DNA of 64,000 nt from Toxonevra muliebris. Taxonomy: Eukaryota > Arthropoda > Insecta > Diptera > Pallopteridae. Positions 10,955 to 23,831 of this stretch are shown here, piece by piece. The notes below the pieces were generated by a model. The model was given only the letters and a program-made list of their open reading frames with translations. It was not told the origin of the DNA and did not search any database. Positions within the stretch are counted from its first letter, which is position 1. The number at the start of each line of letters is the position of its first letter. The DNA lies in the NCBI GenBank assembly GCA_963691655.1, contig OY829327.1, forward strand, positions 55,254,079 to 55,318,078. The letters are read 5' to 3'. Position numbers and translations under genes: made by a program.

Positions 10955-13849
10955 CAGTATACATTTCTTATATATTTTATGTTCAAAACCCCACAAGTGT
11001 TGTAAATTTAGTCAATGACGTCTAGATTAAGCATTTTTTTTATGTTTAGCCGATATTTTAGACAATTTCCATTTAAGTTTATGGAAAATAAAATTATTTT
11101 ATCAGCAAAAACTAAAATATTAGTTTTCGACAGATTTCGGGGGTTAGGGTTTGAACCCCCGAAACTCTCCTCTGCCGACGCACCTGATACCTCAGCAAGT
11201 ATGTATCAAAAGTTGAGTCTAAGCCAACAGCTGACTTTAAGATGACCTCTCTTTGGGGAAAAACATCAAGTGATGAAAAGTTGAGCAACTAAGGATGGGC
11301 CATTTGTTGATAGAAAGACTTGCTTACAACAAATGCCTGCTGTCTTCTAATCAAGAGGGAGCAATCCTTACGGTCTCAATGTGAAATTTGCAGTGGGCTC
11401 GTAAATAATGGCTGGCCTAATCAAACACTTACTGGCAATATTTACACGTCTTTTTTCAAAACTAACTGGTAGTAACTTTTCACTCAAAAATTAAAAAACG
11501 TTGAAAATAATTTGATCGATTTTATTGAAATAAAATTTTCTTCGCTTGTGTATCGTACGTCCAATCAAAAGGTTGAGTTCTTATTTGTCAAAGAATTTTC
11601 GTTTTTCGGTTGGTATCTGAACTATTTAGTAACAATCAATAAAAAAAGGAAAGCAAAAAAATTTGTGAAATATGGAGAACAATTGGCAATAAATGCGAAA
11701 TGGCAATTGATTAATTTAATCAGCATATCTAATTAAATTTCGGTTATTGAAAAAAAACACAATACAAAATTTAAAACCAAAATTATTTTAAATAAGGAAT
11801 CATAAAATCAATAAGATAAATTTAGAATAACACACATTTCGACAATTTTTTTATAAACAATCTTGATTCGACAATCTGTTTTTATTTTTGGGTTATTTCA
11901 AAATGCAAAAAGGCTAATGTTTAAAGTGAAAATCCATGTTTTCATAATTTCTGCGCCATTGTTTACATGGGAACTTTTACTTTCTTTCTTCCGCTTACAG
12001 CCTTCCAACTCCTGCCTACCATCAGAATCAGAATCCCTTTCCTTTTAGTCTACCATAATTTGTACTTCACGCTTATTGTATAAGCATTGACGTGTATCTA
12101 GTAAAACACACACTTGCATCTGTACTTGTATGTGTGTGCATGCAGATATATATGTATGTTTGCATATATGAATATATTTTGTATGTGCATTATACAATCT
12201 TCCTCCAATTTGCCACTCAAATGTCAAAGTCAGACTAAAGTGACTTAACATGTAGTTCTTTATTTTGCATTGTTTTGTTGTTGTTGTTCTATTTATTGTT
12301 ACTGTATTGCTGTACTCTATCTGTCGCAATGACAAGTAAAGTGAAAGTTTTCATCCGTAAGTATAAAATGCGCGGAAACATTATAAATTTAGAAATGAAT
12401 TGCTGGAAAAAGTTCATCCAGCACAGACAATATTATTAATAAAATTATCACTGATAATGACAGAAATGGCAGAGAAGATGAGGAAAGGATGGAGGTTAGG
12501 AAGATTTGTTATACCCCAGTATGGCAAAGGAGGGGAAAAAGTTTATGGATTTTTTACAAAAGTATTCAGATGCTCCCGATTTTATTCGAACGACCCTGCC
12601 TTAGTTAAAATCGAAGAAAAAAGGAAAATTTTAAATTAGGGCAAATTCAACTCCACTCTCTATATCCTTAAAAATTTGTACACACGAATTTTACATATAG
12701 GCTCTCAATATTTAAAGCTCGTATAGAAATATTCTTAAAGATTCTTTAAACTGAGTGGATTTGAAGTTCACTGCACAAAACCGAACGTTTGGTAATCTTA
12801 TGGTGGAGACACTATCTCTCATGAGGGAAAACACGCATAATATTTAATAATCTTAATTTGGAAATTTTTTCATATAATGGAACGAAGGGCAACATTTTTT
12901 TCTTCTCTTTGGTGAAACATAAAATACTATAAAACGGTGACAAGTTCCTGAGGAGAAAAAGCTATTTTATTTCCACGGGAACGTTCCTTACAAAACAATT
13001 GTCTTCTTTTCGTTACATTCTGCATCTCTGGCCTTCGCCGATTTGTAGTTATTATTTTGTAATATATAGCTATAATTTTCTTTGTTATACGAAATTCTAA
13101 CTTAAACATTTTTCGGCACGAAATTTTGCTCCAAAAAAAAAATCTGCAGTAGCAGATTGTTCGGTAGACTATTCGACCATTTAACACCCAAATTTTCGCA
13201 AATTTCATAGATTTTTTCTCATTTAAAATTTTTAAGAAATTGTTATTAATTCGGATGGTCTAGGCAATCAACTGACTGACTAATTATAAACAGAAACAAT
13301 TTGTAGTTTTCAACACGTGAAATTTTCTAAATATTTCTTAAAAAGTATTTTTTTTTTAAATGGAAAATAGTAATCATAAAAAACTTTTGTTGTAATTGTT
13401 GAAGTTATCACAGAATAGCTACACAATGGAGTAAGGTCTTTTGTGGTGAAATTAATAATCGTATTTGTGTTCTGTGGAATCGAATTAGCGATATTGCCCA
13501 GTATTATTCAAGTTATTAATGTGGAGTGAAACATGATAATGTGTATTATAATGTGGCGTTTATATTTCTTGTATGAGTGGTGGGGATGGCAGTTTTCAGA
13601 TTACAGCCATTTTGTAATGTATGTTTTTGATTTACACTATTAACTCGTACAGCTGAATTTGTTTCGAAATTTCAACGTTGAATGCGATTTTACGATTGTA
13701 AAATTTGATTTCTTTTAAAGATACTATGTTTTTTGAAAGCTTATTAAACAATTAATTAAAAATAAAAAGCAAAAATATTTAACTTAAACAACAAACGAAA
13801 TTTTTGTACTTTAGTCTAGGATACTCATAAAACTAAAAAATAACGATTG
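10955..13849. other. Unassigned intronic DNA, 2.9 kb
   Basis: I recognise no gene. Features seen: a GGGTT/AACCC-flanked word near 11140-11160, CA/TG and TATG microsatellite-like tracts at 12105-12185, a TTG triplet run near 12280, and several short open frames (11015, 11512, 12400, 12927) that do not resemble known proteins. Confidence 0.45.
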
Positions 13850-14916
13850 ACCACTATTAATACGTACAGTGCACAACAATCAAAATTAATATTATTTTCC
13901 ATCTCCCCTTGCTGTTATTATGGCTTCAATTTGGTTTGGCTTAATATTTTTGCCTTTCACTGGGTGTTATGAATTCCTAATTTTCTTGGATTTTGACTTT
14001 TAATTTACCAACAGTTTTTTGCGGATCATTTACCAGACGTTTCTTCACAACTGCTCAAACATCTTCAATTACTTGCGACCAGGGTTTGATAATTACCAAT
14101 TTCATACACATATTTGTTACGAAATTAACCAATTTTGTGTGAATTTAGTGGTATGCGGTGCGGCAGAACACCATTCGGCTGAAAGATAAACTCTCTATGA
14201 GTGTTCAAACTATTCACGCATGGTGTGAGGTTATCTTCCAGAATGGATGCATGATCTGTAAACTTTTGTGTTGCCATTAAGAAACTGCAATCGCCCTACT
14301 CTACTTTTGCAGGCATGCACCTCTATACCATATCGCTGGCAGGAAACTTAATCAAGCCCTTAAGACAATCCAGGTGATAGGTTCAGTTTCGAAATCACTG
14401 TCTTTCGTACATCGCAAACACGGATATCAAATTTTAATATATTAGCGAATCTAATTGAGTTCCATTATCCAATCAAGTCGTACTTTCTTCTTTTTATCAG
14501 TTATTAGTGGCCTAAAAATATATATAAAAGTAAAATATGCAAAAAAACAAACGTGATACTTACCCTACATTATAAAGCATGACATTTCTTGATTGGCAAA
14601 TGTTTCACAGAATGCCATTTTAATAGCAAAATGCTATTCCGATTGTTTTTTGCTTGCTTTGTTTCTTATTTCTGATTTTTTTTATAGTGTACGTATTATA
14701 TTGATCAACCATTATTTTGTAATATAATGAGTATGCTTGAGTAAAATATAAAAATTTTGTTTGTTTTTTAAGATAAATCGTTTTACATTAAATTAATTAT
14801 TCCATAAGGTTTCAAATAAATACAACATCTTTAACAGAAAAAGAGTTTTATAATCGTAAATTTGTATTCAAAGTTGAAGTTTAAAAGCAAATTTAGCTGT
14901 ACATATTAATAGTGGT
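13850..14916 (-). pseudogene. Tc1-like transposon relic with broken transposase
   Basis: ACCACTATTAATACGTACAG at 13850 is mirrored by CTGTACATATTAATAGTGGT at 14897-14916. Minus-strand pieces match Tc1 transposase. SILEDNLTPCVN followed by HREFIFQPNG (14170-14245) corresponds to the second catalytic motif FIFQQDNAPCHT, with the Asp lost. Near 13890, QIEAIITARGDGK resembles the usual Tc1 C-terminus. There are several stops and frameshifts. CAG/CTG bounded by TA at 13866 and 14899 could be the true ends, with the outer inverted repeat being the original flank. Confidence 0.7.
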
Positions 14917-15843
14917 TAGGGCTTGTACATCAGAAGCACACATATGAAGTTTTAGTACTCTATCCTCGATATTCGATTTCATACCGCCTAATCGGGCACT
15001 GTAGAAATTTCAGATCGCCGATGCGGGCCGAAAACTATAACAATACAGATTTTTTTTATAATTTTTACTTTATATCAATCTGAAGGAATCACAAAAATTA
15101 ACAAAAAAACACATTTTAGCCAAAATGATTATCACAAAAATCCACAACGCATTCAAAACCGCTTCATTGATTTTGATTTGTTAATTTGTATTAAGTTTTA
15201 AACCATACTGAATTTATATGTAACTTATCTTAATGCTTGAACAGAATATGAAGCTGAATATCAGTAATGATCCTTCGTGATCTTAACCAAGGTATCATGA
15301 TGGTCATTTGATCTTTCAACAGGAAGATCAACTTCTCTATTTCATCATAAATTTAAATCAAATTGTTAATTGAATTCTTCCCCAGCAATGACCTTTCACT
15401 AAAGTCGTCAGTCATACATCAACTACCCACATTTCTCTCATCTTCCTCAATCATAAAATATTCACAGCACAAATTTTATACATTAGCAATTCCGACGCCG
15501 AAATTAACTCAAGAACCCACGAACACTTCAAATTACCAACAACCATTTTGTGCAATATTGACACAAAATTATTCAGCTTTAATAGGCCAAACAATGAATG
15601 AATCATGGAAAAAGTTTTCTGTCGACTCAAAGATAATAAAAGACGTTTTGGTTTTTATACTACATAAACAAAATTGCGGCGCTCGAATATAAATACATAT
15701 ATAAATATCGCAAGATAATCATTAATTTATGTTATATTTTGAATCTTCACCAATCACGAAAGTCTCGAATCCGGAAAAGTGTTTCGGGATCGACATCGCT
15801 AGTTTATATATATGAATGTGTGCTGTGAATATATCTGTTTTTA
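14917..15843. other. Unassigned intronic DNA with one 109-codon open frame
   Basis: An open frame at 15363-15692 (plus strand, 109 codons, Ser/Thr/Asn-rich) resembles nothing I know, and its base use does not differ from its surroundings. I regard it as chance. Nothing else was recognised. Confidence 0.4.
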
Positions 15844-16709
15844 GTAAGGGGGTGTTCCCGGGTATGAGACGGGTTTTGTTTTTGAGCTATAAATTTTCAC
15901 TGGTTAAACCAAATCGGGTGTTTTATATACTGTGGGACAGATAATAATACGCAATTTTTATCCGAAAAAAGTATAACAACTTTTTGCTGAGGATGTGTGT
16001 TTTTGCCAAAAAAAATTTATACCCGGATATGAGACACCTAGAAAAATCAACTAAAAAATGGAAAATATGAAGTAAAGACTCCTTAACTATTTATAAATAT
16101 AAATTTATTATTTTTGTAGGCCATAAGTGGCTAAGATAAACAGAAATGGCAGTTTTTATTCATCCCCCTCTTAGTCCATCCAAATCGCTATCGCAATGTT
16201 TGCACACTTCCAATGAACAGGCCGCTTGCATGTGATGCATTTGGACTATTTTCTTTTTTGGGGTTGACATTGAAAAAAATACAAAAAATATGTATCAAAA
16301 CAGTAGTTAAACGGCGTCTTATACCCGGATAATAATGCCATTATGAGAACAACAAAAAAAAAATTGTTTCCAACCATATATTGGCATAATCCAAAATTGG
16401 ATCGCAAAATATACGTAAAGCACTAAATGCTAATGCATTACACACAGCTTTTTCAATTACTTAATTCATTTGAAAATATATCAGTTTGAAAAAAATAAAA
16501 AAAGTTTTCGTGATCGATTTTCACACACGATGTTTGCAGCTGATACAAGCAATATTTCTATTCCCTCTGGTGTTACCACAAAAACTGGCTCCTGTCAAAA
16601 GAAAATTTTGACAGCAGTCAGATCGGCAATATTGATTTTGCATGATGTAAACAATCGACTCATATATCTCATACTTGGTGCTGTGTCATACCCGAGTACA
16701 CTCCCCTAC
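15844..16709 (-). mobile_element. Unclassified TIR element with internal copies of its end motif
   Basis: GTAAGGGGGTGTTCCCGGGT at the left is mirrored by ACCCGAGTACACTCCCCTAC at the right, TIRs of about 27 bp. The word TACCCGGATA recurs internally near 16020 and 16321. On the minus strand near 16190-16260 a reading CITCKRPVHWKCANI shows a Cys-x2-Cys ... His-x2-Cys spacing, like the zinc-binding tail of some transposases; it ends soon after at a stop. I found no clear target duplication. Confidence 0.6.
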
Positions 16710-19020
16710 TTTTTTAATTGGTTTGCTGCCTTATATTCAGAGTAAAAGTAAAATGTTGGCAACAACTTTCGGCATGCTTTAGATTTTAATATGTCTAATC
16801 ATTTGAATTAAAAAATGAACAAATATTCAAAGTTGGCTTCGAATACTATTGGTATTTAAAATATTTAAATGTAACACAGTTCAACACAAAATAAAATCAC
16901 AAGGTTCTAGAAGTGTAGAGTATTTTGATAGATCATACAAAAACTAAGTATACGGGTGTAAAGTTTGGAAATTACTGTTTTTTTTTTTGTTTGGCTCACG
17001 GAAACTCACGAAAAAGATATCTTGACCAGTTTTGTATTTAAGATAGTTTAAGTGTTCGCCTGAAGAATATTTTTATGTTTAGTTCCTTCCCTGAGGGGGC
17101 CTGTGTGTTTTTTTCCACAAGAATACCAATAGAATTTCTCAAACAAAAAATATATTTTAGAGACAAAATATGTAGAAAATTGTATAGTTTTTAAGTTTAT
17201 AAGTATGATTAACTTAATGTTTTAAAAATGAAACGAAAGGATTTTCTAGTTTTTAGGACCTAGTATTTAGTTAAAAGTATAATTTCTTTCGAAGAAGAAA
17301 AAAACCCACAATGAAGGTGTATCAAGTATTAAGATGAACGGTTTACTGAAAATTTTATTGTAAGTAGCTGAGTTCTTAGATCATCTCTGACACAAAATTA
17401 TTTAATAAGTATATATTATATATTAGGTTTTATTTTACCCAAAAAATTAAACACTGTTAAACTTTAATCCAACATAAAATATGAATAAAATTTCAGATTT
17501 TATTAAATAAATAAATAAAAAAATAAATAAACGTCGGGACATGTGCAATTTAGTTTTTGGAGCTAAATCCGCATCATTTTTTAGAACTGTTGATTTTTGC
17601 CGGACAATGTAATTCATTTGAACTTATTTCAAGTAACAAATTAAAATATCACATTTTAATACACCGCCAAGTGCCACACTTTTAGGCTCTCTCCTTAATT
17701 ATGTAAGTGTGTTCAACCATAATTTACTATAATTCATATTCGCACACACACACACACTTAACTTTTGCCCATAATTTATGCTAAAAAGCATGTTGAATAT
17801 TTTCCACGTTATTCTTCTTCTTCTTGTTTTATGCTGCCGTCGTTGGTGTCAGCGCCAGCGTTGCCGCCATATTTAAGTATGGCATTTTTTCCGATGTTGC
17901 CTGCCTGCCAAAGTTACTCTTTGCACTTGCTTACTACAACAACAGCGGCAACAAAAAAAAACAAACACTAGAAAATGAAAGCGATGGCGAATAGTCTCAT
18001 GCAATTGCGTCGTGCATAATGAAAATCTCACATAAATATGTACAAACATTGCATACTTATGTGCATATGAATATACACACATCTATACTTACATACGTAT
18101 GTATATGTAAGTATTCATACAAACAGTGCTACCAAGTTGTTGAAAATTTATGCGCTCAACTTTGTATGGATAAAAAATGAAAAATAGAAAATGACAACTT
18201 TTTCTTGCTTTTACTGTTTTTTCTGTTGATTTTAATTTAAATGCGAAGAGCGAAAGAGAAAGAAAAGCGAAAACAAAAAATCAAAATAAAGGAAAAAGTG
18301 GAAGAGCGTAATTCAAAAGTTTTTCATTTCGGTGCAACGTTTCGTTTCAGCTGCAATGCGCGTTTGCATCCCCTGAAGAGTTTATACTAGCCGCAGGTGT
18401 GAATGTTGTGGACCTTGGCGCTTGAATAGAATTTATGTGTATTTGTGTAATTCTATACATATGTGTGTCTTTGTTTATACCCAACGGTAGTGTCATTCGC
18501 ATATCAAAAAGTTAAAAGCACATTTTTTAATACAGTGAAATGACTCCTTTCATTTTTTGGATGGCATACCCGGGATGATGCGAATCTTTTCTGCTTCCAA
18601 AAGTGTATAAAATGCAGTTCAGTAGTCATTTTATTCGTGCTGTACCTTAATGCAAGTATGTAAGGTTAAGACCGGAAATCGATCTTGGATGTTGTTCCAT
18701 GATATTTATTTCAGAAACTGAAACTGACTGAGAAAATCCACCCCAAAAATTTCCAAATAAGCATACAATTTTGCTTCAGTTCGTTTTGTCTCAATGAGGA
18801 ACAGCTTCATTCAATTTTCTAGACTGGTGTTATCAAATAAAATTCATAAACATTAAATAACTAAATAGCTGAAAAGGTAATCACAAGATAATTCTCTTCC
18901 ATTCTGTAGCTTACTTATACATTGCGAACTAAAGCTGCTTCCAATCTACTCTCGAAAGAAGCACATTAGATGCGCAGCAAAGTTAACGACATTAAATATT
19001 GGGATAGGGTAAGAATGTGC
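16710..19020. other. Unassigned intronic DNA, 2.3 kb
   Basis: I recognise no gene. Seen: a CA run at 17743-17757, TTC and CAG/CAA-type low-complexity runs at 17813-17960, TATG/CATA-type repeats at 18040-18110 and a purine-rich stretch near 18245-18310. The open frames at 17765 and 17873 lie in this low-complexity sequence. Confidence 0.45.
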
Positions 19021-19021
19021 A

Positions 19022-19628
19022 CAGTACCCTGTCATAAAATTAGAACCAGTACAAGTTTTCTTTCATTTTTTTTGTAACCGCAGTGAGTTTAAAACGATGT
19101 TGCCCAATTTTTTTTCAGGAACTGTTTTGGACCCATTTGTCAAATAATAATGGAAAAGCTTATTCTTAATGCCGAAACTTATTTTAAGTACTTTTTAATC
19201 TAAATATTGGTCTTTTGAAGTACACTTTTCACTTTTAACTGCTTTCAAATGTATCCTTAACTCAAAAACGTAATTTCTCTCTGTACTTTATTTATTTACT
19301 TTATGAGCCCATGGTGAGAGAAAAAATGAGGGAATTGCGTTTTTTGAGTCTACTCTTTACGACGACTCTGAACCTCGTAGAGATGCTGAAGTCAACTGAA
19401 AGAGATAGAATAAACCTTTGTATTATTAATGCTTGAGGCCATATCCATTGGGAGAAAAGGATGACAAAAGAAGAGATTATTACTTAACAAATAAGTCTCA
19501 AATTGTCAGCAAAACTATTTCTCAAAGAAAAAGTGGGGCAACATTTTTCAAAACCGTTAAAATTCATTGTGTTTACAAATAAAATTAGAGGAAATTTGTG
19601 GTGTTTCTAATTTTTTGGTGGAGTACTG
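19022..19628. mobile_element. Non-autonomous Tc1-like element
   Basis: CAGTACCCTGTCATAAAATT at the left is mirrored by AATTTTTTGGTGGAGTACTG|TA at the right, imperfect TIRs continuing about 40 bp. The left target reads CA instead of TA, probably mutated. Its interior (CGTTTTTTGAGTC, AGGAAATTTGTGGTGTTTCT) is shared with 48940-49335. I recognise no transposase. Confidence 0.7.
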
Positions 19629-20426
19629 TATATGTACCTATTTATGTGTGTTTTTTTTTTGTTTAAAGTACGCAAAATTATAAATTACTGAAACGAGCAC
19701 CTTCTTGGGGTTACTTTTGAAGATTAAAGCTTTTGGTACTTTCGGTGTAGTGTTGTTTTTGTTTTTAAATAAGCTAAAAAAATTTAATTACGTTGTAATT
19801 GTAGCCTTTTTATGGAAATTTTTAAAAAACGTAACGAAGAAAAAAAAAATGTGAACTGTAGCAATATTTTAGTTGAGACTTTCGTTTATTTATAAGTATT
19901 TGGAAAATTTAATCTTCAATCTCTCATTTTCTATGTCTAACTATATATCAATATCGAAAAAAAAGTTGAACAGCGTTTAAAGGAGTAATAACACAATTTG
20001 ATTTTTGTGATATTTTCGATTCGCTTGATCTATTTCAGTTAACAAGAAAACTATAAAATATTTAAGAACCTCTTCCAAGGTTTATTATTGTAATGAAAAA
20101 AAACTTCAAAGACCTGAACAACCAATCCAGAATTTTGTTTCACTTAATTATGCAGACTCTTTTATATCGTCGATTTAAGGATAAGACGCATTAAGTATTA
20201 ACATTATTTTAGGTCTGAACAGATGTTGATGATTACTTCTTGACTCCGTTCAAAGAGCCTACCTGAAATTTGGACCCAGTACTGTTTCCAGAATTTGTAA
20301 TTAGAACTTACAGGTCGTAAGCTTTTGATGTGTCTGTAAAAATTTCGGTACGGGTGAAAAGAAAAAAATAAAATAAACTCTAAAAACCTTACAGTTAAAA
20401 TATGATTCAAATTATTTTACACGAGT
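19629..20426. other. Unassigned AT-rich intronic DNA
   Basis: Nothing recognisable was seen. The short minus-strand frame at 20204-20410 is not like any known protein. Confidence 0.4.
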
Positions 20427-21067
20427 TTGCCAAGCTTAGCCACAATCGAAAAATTTAATCATTTATTAAGCTGTTTATTAGGCGACGCGCTTAGAACAGT
20501 GAAAGCGTTCCAAGCCACTGAAGATAATTATATCAAAGTCTTAGAACGCTTACGAGCGTTATGATAAAAAGTGTTTAATCTTTTTTAATAATGTTGAAAA
20601 TATGTTTGGAATCCTTAATATACCAAAACCAAATGCTTCTTCTTTAAGAAATGCGGTAGACACAAAGTCCGCCATTTATGGTTCCTTGCAGTCTTTGGGT
20701 AGTGAAAGTGAAATAACTAATGCGTTGATTATTTACTTGGTTCTTTTAAAAGTTGATTTGGCAACAAAATCGAAATGCAATGAAAATTTAGAACATTCTA
20801 CGCTTCCTACTTGGAACGAATGCGCAAAATTCTTAATTCGTCGTTGTCAATCACTTGAGGTAAATGAAGATCGGTTTCCAAAATCCGATACTACTTTCAA
20901 ACAAAATTATCAATCAAACAGAAACAAAAAAAGTGAGGCTTCCTTTACATGCGCGCAAACATTCGGTTCGTAATTGTTCTCGTTCTCATTGTAGGGTTTC
21001 CCGACGCCCACACCACACGCTTTTGCATATGTATGAATCACAATTTCAACCACATACTTTTCGTTAA
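20427..21067 (+). pseudogene. BEL/Pao-type LTR retrotransposon gag relic
   Basis: Plus-strand pieces match the DUF1759-type gag core of BEL/Pao elements. LATIEKFNHLLSCLLGDALR and AFQATEDNYIKVLERL run at 20427-20562 and end at a stop. A 123-codon frame at 20602-20973 continues with PNASSLRNAVDTKSAIYGSL, IYLVLLKVD and TLPTWNECAKFLIRRCQSLE. After a frameshift near 20960, another frame carries NCSRSHC and RPHHTLLH, the Cys/His region that follows in these gag proteins. I saw no protease, reverse transcriptase or LTR nearby. It is a short, non-functional fragment. Confidence 0.85.
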
Positions 21068-22460
21068 AGCCTTCAACTTCTGTTGCTGCATCTATATTAT
21101 CACAACCAGATCAACATACTTCAATGCACGTATCGAGCAGAGATGGTTGCTGGGCAAGGTTGTGCGGTTGTGGCTGGAGCAGATGGTCAAGTCGGTGTTA
21201 CAGATATTAAAACAGTTAATTGAGTTATCGTCGTGCTGTACACAAGATTGCGGCCGGCATGTTGGGGCAATGCCCAAAAATGTGTTTTTCTTATTTTAGT
21301 AATCATATATTTAAAATTTAAATTTCATTTAGTTATATTGAATTATATAAATTTGTACTGTACGAAAAGTTGGATTACTAGTATATACCCAAAATATGCA
21401 TCTCTGCATTAGTTAACGAATGAATGAACGAATGTACAAATGAATTATAAAATAAAAGATCATACTCGCAAAAACCGCCACCAAGGTGTAAAAATTCTTG
21501 GATCCCAACAGTAGTTTTTATTTAATATAATTTTTATGTATAACAATTTTTAAATTTGAAGAGGAATGTTGTTAGAAACATTTTTTTTTTCAACAAATGG
21601 ACAACAAAAATCAATCAACATCACACTAACCTAATCTTATCACATCACGTGACATTTTCACTCATTAATTCATTTTAGGCTGATTTGTTGCTTTTTCCAT
21701 TTGACGAAACAAGCATACACCCTCACCTACATAAGCTAATATGTATGTATAGAGACAAGTAAATATAAGATACTCGTACACACACATAAGAGCATACGAA
21801 TAATACTTGTTCATAGAAAAACTGTGAAAGGAGACTCAGCAGTAGCAATTGAAAGTGATGAAGCAAAATGCGTAGAAAACCACTTGACGCCAAACAAATT
21901 GAAACTGATTAAATGCGTACAAACAGAGTCCCCCAGAAGCTTTGGGAGATTCCAGTAGTCCCACTAAGCTTAACAACAAATGGTAACGAAGCGAGAACGA
22001 AGGTAAGCACGGCAAGATAACAAGTTATTACAGGTCAATTGCGCCAGATGGTACAACCAACAACCAATGCAGAGACGGATGCTGGGACGAATAAACGAAC
22101 ATATCGTGTCGCTATTGTGTGGAGGTATTCTTTATGTGTGCAATAATGGCGTAAGGTAAACATGTGTGAGTATTTATGTATGTTGGAGGATGGCCTATTA
22201 TTGAGCGTTAATCGTCCGTTAATAATGTTTTTAAAAACAGTATCGAAATGTGTATAACGAGTTGTCAGAATGAAATGTCTAGATTTCACATTTAAAAACA
22301 AATTAGAGCATGTAGGGCGGAGTATAAAAATTTAGCTGTATGCGATGGAGAATTAATGGGTGCGGGTAGATGGGGAGGCTAGCTTTAACACTGTTGGGCA
22401 GTTAGCTTTCCTGACGATTTATAATTTCTGATTTATGCTTTCAAGGGCTTAAATATACCT
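21068..22460. other. Unassigned intronic DNA, 1.4 kb
   Basis: The part up to about 21290 may still be retrotransposon-derived, since an open frame continues there, but I cannot match it. The remainder shows no recognisable gene or repeat. Confidence 0.4.
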
Positions 22461-23713
22461 TTGTTTTTTTTATGTGTAAACATTTTAGCTCACGGTATGG
22501 GCAAAATTTCAAATGTGTAAAATGTAAGAATAACTGTAACGTAAGATGTAAGATAACTGTAACGTCCAGTTCCCGTCTCGCTCGTACTACTGCGCGGCAT
22601 GACTGTGCTACTCTAAACAACAAAGAGAAGAGAGAAGAGAAGAGAAGAGGAGAGGGAGAAATTAAAATACGAGCGGAGTTTGTTTGTTTATGTTTCGATC
22701 AATTTACTCACACATATATGTACATACGAAAACAAAATGTGTGTGTACACTTATTTGTGGCAGAATTATTTTTTGTTGTTAAAAGTATGGAGATCTGTAC
22801 AAGCAGAGAAGTCGCCGTAGCAAACACAGGCGTTTTACATTCGGTTAGGTAGATTGGATTAAAATTAAATATTTTTTAAAATATAAAAACAATACAAAAT
22901 GATAATAATAAAGAATCTAGGTTTTAATAAATGTATAAACAAAATGTAGTAATAATGATAGCAAACCCCGGCATTATAAAAATTTTGCTTTGTACATTAA
23001 CCTTAGAAAGGCAACTTATTTATTATAAAATCACTTATTTACTTCAATAAAAATACATTGTTTCTTATTTTTATTAAATGCAGTTAAATCAAATCTCTTT
23101 TGCGGTGCTTTTAAAAAGTAGTGGGCTGACTGGTCACCCCTGTTGCCTTTCTAAGGTTAAATGCGGAAAGCACTTATAGTCGCCTGAGAATTGATTTGGC
23201 GTATGTGTGTACAAATTCATACACCTATACGCCAAACCAATTCTCAGGCGACGTTATGTAAAATTTTCACATCTAATAAAATTTCAAGGAAGAAAAACTT
23301 AAAGCGCAGAAAAAAAGATGCAATTACAGCTGCGTATATGCGAACATATCGTGCCCGATGCATTGAGTAAAAGAAAAATAATGCAACTACGATTTGGTGC
23401 AATTGCAAAATATTTTTGCATTCACAACAACAAATATATGCGATATGGAATAAAAATTTGCATTTGCAATGATGCAGGACCATTTGCAGTTTATAGTGAA
23501 TTGTGCTATTATATATAAAAGATAATGATATCTAATAACTTTTTAAGTTTATAAAAGAATTGTTTTAATTTGAATTATTTACCTAGCATATAGATTATAC
23601 ATCAAATCCCTATATATGGCTATACATATGTGAGCTTATGTCATGGCATTCAGTTGGCTTAACTGTTTACACATCAAATATCTTGCGTGCCTTGCACACA
23701 TCCATTGTTTTTT
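22461..23713 (+). mobile_element. Family copy 2 of the palindrome-carrying repeat
   Basis: Nearly identical over about 1.25 kb to 32199-33447. It starts at TTTTTTATGTGTAAACATTT and ends at CACACATCCATTGTTTTT. The end matches the terminal inverted repeat of 6655-9250. The start retains only a weak match to that TIR (ATGTGTAAACA then TTNAGC), so the extreme left end may be lost or diverged. Inside are a GAGAA-rich purine run (22622-22660), a block with a GGTGACCAGT-like word near 23130 and the 74-bp palindrome. Relative to copy 3 it has about 13-15 extra bases in the repeated AAGATGTAA word and lacks six bases near 23286. I recognise no transposase. Confidence 0.85.
23179..23252. repeat. 74-bp palindrome inside family copy 2
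   Basis: GTCGCCTGAGAATTGATTTG is mirrored by CAAACCAATTCTCAGGCGAC, one mismatch different from the 7161-7234 version. It occupies the same place in the host repeat as in copies 1 and 3. Confidence 0.85.
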
Positions 23714-23831
23714 ATCATTTTAGTGAAATAAAGCTAAAAATATTTTGGTTAGTTTTGTGTGTTAAAATTGTTTAAATATTCAACAGCTTATACAGAAATG
23801 TTCAGTAAAATTTTGCACAGGAACATATTAA

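Noticed and set aside
15363..15692. 109-codon open frame as a nested host gene
   Set aside because: Not recognisable; low-complexity Ser/Thr/Asn composition and no context such as splice sites or conserved neighbours.
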